NCBI GenBank assembly: GCA_017885365.1
Contig: JAFNGD010000065.1
Coordinates: forward strand, 1 to 7,466
Source of the DNA: Nitrospirota bacterium
Lineage (GTDB): Bacteria; Nitrospirota; UBA9217
Direction: 5' to 3'
Length of the DNA: 7,466 nucleotides
Positions 1 to 4,465 of this stretch are shown here, piece by piece. The translations under genes and the position numbers were made by a program. The notes beneath the pieces are model-generated. The model made no database searches, was not told where the DNA came from, and saw only the letters and a list, made by a program, of their open reading frames with translations. Numbering within the stretch: the first letter of the stretch is position 1; each line of letters starts with the position of its first letter.

Positions 1-9
1 AAGCTGAAT

Positions 10-1407
10 ATGGCATACGAGATCAAGTATGAGTACGATGCAGTCAAAGGTTTCGCTGTTTCATCGCTCTTCTGGGCGGTCGTCGGGCTGCTCGTCGGGA
101 TCCTCATATCGATCCAGCTCGTCTATCCCCAACTCAACCTCACCTCGTGGCTGACCTACGGAAGGCTGCGTCCGATCCACACGAACGCGCTGATCTATGG
201 ATTCACGGTTCCCGCGGCATTCAGCCTGTTCTTCTTCCTGGTCCAGCGGCTGGGGCGGGTGCCCCTGGCATTTCCCGGACTGGCGAGGTTCACGCTCTAC
301 TTCTTCAACATCGCGATCGTCCTGGCGGCCCTGTCTCTCTTCGCCGGCATGAGCCAGAGCAAGGAATACGCGGAGCTTGAATGGCCGCTGGATATCGGCG
401 TCGTCGTTCTCTGGGTGTTATTTTCCATCAACATCATCGCCACGATCATGAAGCGGAAGGAAGAGCAGATGTATGTTTCGCTCTGGTATATCCTCGCCAC
501 GGTGATCGGCGTTGCGATCGTGTACATCGGAAACAATATTTCGGTCCCCGTGTCCCTGTTCAAATCCTATTCCGCATACGCCGGCGCCAATGACGCCAAT
601 GTCCAATGGTGGTTCGGTCATAACGCCGTAGCCTTCGTGTTCACGACCATCCCGCTTGCGGTATTCTATTATGTTCTTCCCAAGACCACCGGAGTGCCGC
701 TCTACAGCCACCGGCTTTCCATCATCGGATTCTGGTCCCTCGTATTCGCCTACCTCTGGACCGGCGCACACCATCTCATCTATACGCCGCTGCCGGACTG
801 GATCCAGACCGTGGCGATCTCCTTCAGTATCTTTCTGATCGCGCCGTCGTGGGCCTCGGTGATAAACGGCTACGGGACCATGGGCGGCCAATGGGAGCAG
901 ATGCGGAGCAATTACCTCGTGAAGTTCATCGTCCTGGGCATCACCTTCTATGGCCTCCAGACCATCCAGGGGCCCAGCCAGGCGATCCGCTCCTTCAGCG
1001 CTTTGATCCACTTTACGGACTGGGTACCCGGTCATGTGCACATGGGTACCATGGGCTGGGTGACCATGACCCTGTCGGTCGGGTACTATTACATGCTTCC
1101 GCGGATCTATAACACCGAGCTCTACAGCGTGAAGCTTGCGAACGTTCACTTCTGGCTCGTCCTGGTCGGTCAGCTCATCTACTCCGTGACCATGTGGATC
1201 ACCGGCATCCGGCAGGGCGCCATGTGGCAGGCCCTGAGCGCCGACGGGAGCCTTGCGTACCCGAACTTCATTCAGACACTGACGCCCAACTATCCCTTCT
1301 GGAACATGAGAACGATGGGAGGCGTCATCTTTTTCGCCGGTTTCCTGGTGTTCGTCTATAACATCTATAAGACCATCAAGCAAGCTCCTGCTCCTCAAAA
1401 GGCGTAG
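10..1407 (+). CDS. ccoN: cbb3-type cytochrome c oxidase subunit I (CcoN)
   Basis: Catalytic, polytopic inner-membrane subunit that reduces O2 to water at the heme b3-CuB centre. The 465 residues match the family's usual length and are mostly hydrophobic helices. Ligands visible by pattern: His57 (in RPIHTN) and His344 for heme b, His342 for heme b3 (GHVHMG), and His204 (WWFGHN), His254 and His255 (GAHHL) for CuB. Tyr248, six residues before the first His of the HH pair, fits the cross-linked active-site tyrosine of C-type oxidases. Glu119 and Glu122 in KEYAELEW fit the conserved acidic pair near the Ca2+ site. All these sit at a constant offset of 3 from Pseudomonas stutzeri numbering as I recall it. 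Oddity: Gln320 (TIQGPS) stands where most CcoN have Glu323. The N-terminus matches the family start, so the ATG is credible, but only 9 nt of upstream sequence is visible and no clear ribosome site is in it. Function is certain at family level. Confidence 0.98.
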   Translation: MAYEIKYEYDAVKGFAVSSLFWAVVGLLVGILISIQLVYPQLNLTSWLTYGRLRPIHTNALIYGFTVPAAFSLFFFLVQRLGRVPLAFPGLARFTLYFFNIAIVLAALSLFAGMSQSKEYAELEWPLDIGVVVLWVLFSINIIATIMKRKEEQMYVSLWYILATVIGVAIVYIGNNISVPVSLFKSYSAYAGANDANVQWWFGHNAVAFVFTTIPLAVFYYVLPKTTGVPLYSHRLSIIGFWSLVFAYLWTGAHHLIYTPLPDWIQTVAISFSIFLIAPSWASVINGYGTMGGQWEQMRSNYLVKFIVLGITFYGLQTIQGPSQAIRSFSALIHFTDWVPGHVHMGTMGWVTMTLSVGYYYMLPRIYNTELYSVKLANVHFWLVLVGQLIYSVTMWITGIRQGAMWQALSADGSLAYPNFIQTLTPNYPFWNMRTMGGVIFFAGFLVFVYNIYKTIKQAPAPQKA

Positions 1408-1408
1408 G

Positions 1409-1429
1409 GACGCACTAGTGTAGTGCGTC
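1409..1429 (+). repeat. Hairpin directly after ccoN stop
   Basis: A perfect 9-bp inverted repeat: GACGCACTA at 1409-1417 and TAGTGCGTC at 1421-1429, with a 3-nt loop. It begins 2 nt after the ccoN stop codon. The following sequence is A/T-rich but has no clean T run, so it is at best a weak intrinsic terminator and could instead protect the mRNA 3' end. The arm GACGCACTA recurs at 1731-1739, again followed 3 nt later by TAG. Confidence 0.7.
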
Positions 1430-1450
1430 GTAAATTACTTTATCTATGCA

Positions 1451-1489
1451 ATTGAAGCTCCCTGCAGCAAGCTGCAGGGAATCTTCGAT
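1451..1489. repeat. Short palindrome, copy 1 (AGCAAGCT core)
   Basis: A perfect 10-bp stem, TCCCTGCAGC (1459-1468) and GCTGCAGGGA (1471-1480), closes on an AA loop. The stem can extend outward through ATTGAAG (1451-1457) and CTTCGAT (1483-1489) with one mismatch that would be G-U in RNA. It shares its AGCAAGCT centre and trailing GGGAAT with the palindrome at 1526-1545. Confidence 0.75.
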
Positions 1490-1525
1490 CCTCAAGGTAT
1501 TTTAGTTATTCTAATCGCTCGCTAA

Positions 1526-1545
1526 CCCCGTAGCAAGCTACGGGG
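1526..1545. repeat. Short palindrome, copy 2 (AGCAAGCT core)
   Basis: A perfect 9-bp stem, CCCCGTAGC (1526-1534) and GCTACGGGG (1537-1545), with an AA loop. Compared with the palindrome at 1459-1480, two of nine stem positions differ and both are compensated on the other arm, so base pairing is preserved. That favours a structured repeat family over chance similarity. Confidence 0.75.
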
Positions 1546-1575
1546 AATGCGCTCGCTCTTGGATTCAACTGAATT

Positions 1576-1655
1576 CACCCCACCTAACCTCCCCTTAGCA
1601 AGGGGAGGGACTCTTTACTGCCCCTCCTTGCCAAGGAGGGGTTGGGGAGGTGGTT
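1576..1655. repeat. C/G-rich double-hairpin inverted repeat
   Basis: Two 9-bp hairpins lie side by side: CCTCCCCTT (1588-1596) with AAGGGGAGG (1600-1608), and CCCCTCCTT (1621-1629) with AAGGAGGGG (1633-1641). The flanks are themselves inverted: CCACCT near 1580-1585 answers AGGTGG at 1648-1653. The whole unit is therefore a large imperfect palindrome made of two smaller ones. Similar C-rich blocks are common dispersed repeats in environmental bacterial genomes as I recall; no function is established here. Confidence 0.7.
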
Positions 1656-1744
1656 CGAAACTGAGGCTCGTGAAGGACTGCAAGACCCCTCTTTAAAAGA
1701 AGAGAGACTGCTTTACGTAAAGAACCATTGGACGCACTATACTA

Positions 1745-1879
1745 GCAGGTTGTTGAAAAACGCCTGTTCTGTCATTGCGAGGAGTGTTTTCTGCGACGAA
1801 GCGATCTTTAATTTTTTGAAAGACGAGATTGCTTCGCTTCGCTCGCAAAGACACGTAAAATACTTTTTCAACAGCCTGC
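1745..1879. mobile_element. MITE-like element with 16-bp terminal inverted repeats
   Basis: The left end GCAGGTTGTTGAAAAA (1745-1760) and the reverse complement of the right end TTTTTCAACAGCCTGC (1864-1879) match at 15 of 16 positions. The enclosed 135-bp unit codes for no protein and carries an inner palindrome (1771-1852). This is the layout of a small non-autonomous transposon. I cannot see a convincing target-site duplication; the flanks are ACTA on the left and CTGATAG on the right. The element ends 29 nt before the ccoO start codon, so the ccoO ribosome site lies just outside it. No transposase is in the window. Confidence 0.6.
1771..1852. repeat. REP-like palindrome inside the MITE-like element
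   Basis: The left arm runs from GTCATTGCGAG (1771-1781) to CGAAGCGATCT (1797-1807). The right arm is 1826-1852, from AGATTGCTTCG to GCTCGCAAAGAC. They are imperfect reverse complements, the left arm being interrupted by about a dozen extra bases. The right arm with two more bases (1824-1852, 29 nt) occurs again, identical but inverted, at 7134-7162, which marks it as a dispersed repeat. Confidence 0.75.
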
Positions 1880-1908
1880 CTGATAGAGAAGGAACCTAGG
1901 AGACAGAC

Positions 1909-2481
1909 ATGAACGTCGATAAGAAACCCGTAACCTTCATGATCCTGGCAGTGCTCGCCATCCTGGTGGGTACGCTTGTCACGACCTTCATCCCGCTCTT
2001 TATCGGCACGGTCAACCCTTCCACGGAGAAGGTGATACCCTATAATCCCCTGGAACTGGAGGGGAGGGATATCTACATCCGCGAAGGATGCAATAACTGC
2101 CATACCCAGATCGTCCGGCCGCTCGATTTTGAGACCAAGCGCTACGGGAGCTATTCCCAGCTCGAGGACTCGGCCATCGACCGGCCCCACCTGTGGGGAT
2201 CCAAGAGAACAGGACCGGACCTCGCCCGGGTTGGTAGGAAGTATCCCGCCGTGTGGCATTATATGCACATGAAGAGTCCCCAGAGCATGTACGCTCAATC
2301 GAACATGCCTGCCTATGCCTGGCTCGCAGACAGCAGGCTGGATAACCGCTATACGGAAAAGAAGATGAAGGTCCTGGGATATCCCTATACTGCAGGGGAC
2401 CTGAAGGCGCTCGACAACAAGACCGAGATGGACGCCCTGGTCGCATACCTCACGCGTCTGGGCAAGGAGCTGAGACCGTGA
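1909..2481 (+). CDS. ccoO: cbb3-type cytochrome c oxidase subunit II, monoheme (CcoO)
   Basis: Membrane-anchored cytochrome c that passes electrons to the CcoN active site. The 190 residues start with a short N-terminus and one transmembrane helix at about residues 9-33, followed by a periplasmic domain. The single c-heme site is Cys61-Asn-Asn-Cys64-His65; Met133 in SNMPAYAWL is the likely sixth ligand. The motifs around the heme (EGCNNCHTQIVRPL) and the RPHLWGSKRTGPDLARVG stretch are typical of CcoO. The start is supported by AGGAG at 1898-1902, 6 nt before the ATG. It is slightly shorter than proteobacterial CcoO, though all key parts are present. Its stop codon overlaps the ccoQ start. It is separated from ccoN by 501 bp of repeats, which is unusual. 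Confidence 0.97.
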   Translation: MNVDKKPVTFMILAVLAILVGTLVTTFIPLFIGTVNPSTEKVIPYNPLELEGRDIYIREGCNNCHTQIVRPLDFETKRYGSYSQLEDSAIDRPHLWGSKRTGPDLARVGRKYPAVWHYMHMKSPQSMYAQSNMPAYAWLADSRLDNRYTEKKMKVLGYPYTAGDLKALDNKTEMDALVAYLTRLGKELRP

Positions 2482-2624
2482 TGTCATTGAAAGCGTGGAT
2501 CTATTTTGGATTTACGGCGCTGCTGACGGCGGTGCTGGCGGGGATCATGGTCTACCTGTTCCGGAACAAACGGAAAGAAAAGGTAGAGGCGCCGAAATAC
2601 CGCATGCTGGAAGACGAAGATTAA
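2481..2624 (+). CDS. ccoQ: Small cbb3 oxidase subunit, CcoQ-like
   Basis: A 47-residue protein whose ATG shares one base with the ccoO stop (TGATG), implying translational coupling. One hydrophobic helix spans about residues 6-27, followed by the basic stretch RNKRKEK and the acidic tail PKYRMLEDED. Position between ccoO and ccoP, size and topology match CcoQ/FixQ, a subunit that stabilises the association of CcoP with the complex in studied relatives. Primary sequence is poorly conserved in this family, so the call rests mainly on context. Odd point: the tail closely resembles that of CcoS at 7248-7391, at identical residue positions. Confidence 0.85.
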   Translation: MSLKAWIYFGFTALLTAVLAGIMVYLFRNKRKEKVEAPKYRMLEDED

Positions 2625-2645
2625 TTCAACGGTGAGGAGCCTGCC

Positions 2646-3128
2646 ATGTCCGACTATGACGGTATAAAGGAACGCGAGGAAGGCAAAAACAAGATGCCCC
2701 TCGGCATGACGGTCCTGTTCATGGGCCTGATCGTCTGCGGGCTTGTCTATATGTATCTGTTCATGCCCCAGATCACCGGCTGGTCGCAGGCAGGCAGGTA
2801 CGAGGCGAAGGTGAAGGCCCGGGAGGCAGCCGTTACCGGTCAACCGAAGGCTGATGTGCATCAGGAATCGGAACATCAGCAGATGGTCTTGGCGGAACAG
2901 GGGAAAGAGGTCTACGCTGCCGAGTGCGCGGTGTGCCACGGAGCAAACCTCGAGGGGGGCATCGGACCGGCCCTCAAAGGCCCGAAGTTCAAATACGGAG
3001 CTACGCTGAAAGACCATGCCCGCATCATCGCCAAGGGGACCCAGGAAGGCATGCCGGGATTTGAACAATTGGGCGCCGGGAAGATCCGGAGCGTTGCAGC
3101 GTATATCCACATCAGTCATCAGCATTGA
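2646..3128 (+). CDS. ccoP: cbb3-type oxidase subunit III, short monoheme form (CcoP)
   Basis: Membrane-anchored cytochrome c that accepts electrons for the oxidase. It has 160 residues. The N-terminus (DGIKEREEG...MP) leads into one transmembrane helix at about residues 18-41, then a charged linker, then one cytochrome c domain with Cys94-Ala-Val-Cys97-His98 and probable ligand Met136 (EGMPGF). Canonical proteobacterial CcoP is about 300 residues with two heme sites; here only one CXXCH exists and the protein is about half length. No frameshift or remnant of a second domain is visible, because the stop is followed closely by a terminator. So this looks like a natural short form rather than a truncation. 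GAGGAG at 2634-2639 sits 6 nt before the ATG. It is the last gene of the oxidase block. Confidence 0.95.
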   Translation: MSDYDGIKEREEGKNKMPLGMTVLFMGLIVCGLVYMYLFMPQITGWSQAGRYEAKVKAREAAVTGQPKADVHQESEHQQMVLAEQGKEVYAAECAVCHGANLEGGIGPALKGPKFKYGATLKDHARIIAKGTQEGMPGFEQLGAGKIRSVAAYIHISHQH

Positions 3129-3149
3129 TCTGCTGATGACCATCATCAG
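3115..3149 (+). repeat. Overlapping hairpins across ccoP stop codon
   Basis: GTCATCAGCA (3115-3124) and TGCTGATGAC (3131-3140) form a perfect 10-bp stem whose 6-nt loop contains the ccoP stop. An alternative 7-bp stem, CTGATGA (3133-3139) with TCATCAG (3143-3149), uses the same middle segment. The two are mutually exclusive and lie just before the terminator. There is no evidence for a regulatory role beyond the pairing itself. Confidence 0.5.
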
Positions 3150-3161
3150 GTTTCGCGTGAG

Positions 3162-3196
3162 CGGGTCAGGCATGAAGGTGCCTGACCCGTTTTGTT
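3162..3196 (+). terminator. Intrinsic terminator after ccoP
   Basis: A perfect 11-bp GC-rich stem, CGGGTCAGGCA (3162-3172) and TGCCTGACCCG (3179-3189), with a 6-nt loop and then TTTTGTT (3190-3196). This is a textbook Rho-independent terminator. It closes the oxidase operon 34 nt after the ccoP stop. The ccoG start is only 18 nt past the T run, so ccoG must depend on readthrough or on a promoter that overlaps this region. Confidence 0.88.
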
Positions 3197-3213
3197 GAAA
3201 GGCGGGGACCAGT

Positions 3214-4464
3214 ATGTGGTTTAAGACGTACCGATCAAAGCGCTGGATGGTTCTCTGGCTGCAGGCTGCTGTCATGATCGCCCTTCCGTTCATCAGGGTG
3301 CGCGGTCAGAGCGCGCTCCGCTTCGACGTTGCCACGCTCAAGCTCTACTTCTTCGGGTCTGTCGTCTGGATCAGCGAGGCCTATTTCTTTCTCCTGGTCT
3401 TCCTGCTGTTCGCCGTCGGGGTCATGCTGTTCACGGTGCTCTATGGCCGGATCTGGTGTGGTTGGGCCTGTCCCCAGACGACCCTCTCGGACCTCAGCCG
3501 CAGGATCGAAACGATCGCCTCGTGGATGAGCGGACACCATGCGGTGCGCGGGTTGCTGTCCCACGGGCTGCTGTTGCTGTTCTCGTGCCTCGTCTCGGCC
3601 ACCCTTGTCGCGTATTTCGTTTCTCCCTATGATCTTCTCAGCGATGTCCTGTCCCGGTCAGTCGGTCCCTGGACCTTCTGGTCCTGGATATTCTTCTCGT
3701 CCCTCATCTATCTGGACCTGGCATTCGTGCGCCAGCGTTTCTGCGCGACCGTCTGTCCCTATGCCCGGTTCCAGAGCGCCTTCTTCGATGATCATACGCT
3801 TACCATTGCCTTTGATACATCGCGGGAAGATGAATGCATGGGGTGCGAGGCCTGCGTGAGGACCTGTCCCGCGGGGATCGATATCCGGGACGGTATACAG
3901 ATAGCCTGCATCAACTGCGCCGAGTGCATCGATTCCTGCTCTCTCCAGCGGCAGCGGTACGGGAAGGATACGCTGGTCCGGTACACCCGGGGAACGGCGA
4001 AATACGATGCCCAGCAAGGAACGAGGCCGCGCGTCCTGTGGTTGTCGCTGCTCTTCGCAATCATGGGCGTCCTGCTGGTGTACCAGATCGCGATCAGGGT
4101 CCCTGTTGATTTCTGGGTGCTCCGGGACGTTAAGCAGCCTTATCATCAGGTCGGCGTGAAAGGCAGCATCCTGAACGCGTACGATCTTATCATCGAGAAC
4201 CGAAGCCTCTCGCCGGAGACCTTTCAGCTGAGCGTATCAGGCATCAAGAACGCGGAACTGGTCCTGCGGGGAAACCCGTTCATGGTCCCGGCGAACAGTT
4301 CAATGACCATGCGGATCTATGTTTTCGCGTCGAGAAAAGATGTTATTGAACGGGTCACCCCTCTCAGCTTTACCCTGATGAACACATACCGCCACGAGAT
4401 CAGGGCCGTGCAGGAGGCCCCGTTCGTCTATCCCGAACGTTCGGACAAGGGAGTGGAGATCTGA
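3214..4464 (+). CDS. ccoG: Cytochrome c oxidase accessory protein CcoG (FixG/RdxA family)
   Basis: Membrane Fe-S protein needed for cbb3 copper assembly; Rhodobacter CcoG has been described as a cupric reductase. In its 416 residues, transmembrane helices carry CGWAC (Cys82, Cys86), a motif with candidate redox cysteines, and FCATVCPYARFQS (Cys177, Cys181). A two-[4Fe-4S] ferredoxin-like domain follows: Cys208-x2-Cys211-x2-Cys214-x3-Cys218 and Cys232-x2-Cys235-x2-Cys238-x3-Cys242. After a further helix (about residues 273-293) comes a beta-rich C-terminal domain of the FixG_C type. It is somewhat shorter than the roughly 450-500 residues usual in Proteobacteria, mostly at the N-terminus. The start is supported by GGGGA at 3204-3208. 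ccoI begins 1 nt after its stop, so the two are probably coupled. Confidence 0.96.
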   Translation: MWFKTYRSKRWMVLWLQAAVMIALPFIRVRGQSALRFDVATLKLYFFGSVVWISEAYFFLLVFLLFAVGVMLFTVLYGRIWCGWACPQTTLSDLSRRIETIASWMSGHHAVRGLLSHGLLLLFSCLVSATLVAYFVSPYDLLSDVLSRSVGPWTFWSWIFFSSLIYLDLAFVRQRFCATVCPYARFQSAFFDDHTLTIAFDTSREDECMGCEACVRTCPAGIDIRDGIQIACINCAECIDSCSLQRQRYGKDTLVRYTRGTAKYDAQQGTRPRVLWLSLLFAIMGVLLVYQIAIRVPVDFWVLRDVKQPYHQVGVKGSILNAYDLIIENRSLSPETFQLSVSGIKNAELVLRGNPFMVPANSSMTMRIYVFASRKDVIERVTPLSFTLMNTYRHEIRAVQEAPFVYPERSDKGVEI

Positions 4465-4465
4465 T

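Larger units (their letters stand above)
1408..1908. other. Repeat-filled gap between ccoN and ccoO
   Basis: Subunit genes ccoN and ccoO are normally adjacent; here 501 bp separate them. I find no credible gene. The gap holds, in order, a hairpin just after the ccoN stop, two related short palindromes, a C/G-rich double hairpin and a MITE-like element with terminal inverted repeats, each listed separately. An open frame at 1642-1899 is only a translation of the repeats. I saw no clear FNR/ANR box and no convincing sigma-70 promoter, so whether ccoO is transcribed from ccoN or from a hidden promoter is open. Confidence 0.85.

Noticed and set aside
418..1398. 326-codon open frame on the minus strand
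   Set aside because: It lies entirely opposite ccoN, and its translation is rich in His, Asp, Arg and Gly with no family resemblance, typical of the reverse of a GC-rich membrane-protein gene.
1642..1899. 85-codon open frame before ccoO
   Set aside because: It is a translation through the C/G-rich hairpin and the MITE-like element; no ribosome site and repeat-derived composition.
1408..1908. CRISPR array or tRNA in the repeat gap
   Set aside because: No regularly spaced identical direct repeats with unique spacers and no cloverleaf; the repeats are unlike each other and palindromic.
3125..3140. Possible FNR/ANR box starting with TTGAT before ccoG
   Set aside because: The second half reads TGATG instead of ATCAA, so the dyad is not an FNR site; the bases are explained by the stop-codon hairpin.
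2484..3293. 269-codon minus-strand open frame
   Set aside because: Runs opposite ccoQ, ccoP, a terminator and the ccoG start; no recognisable domain.
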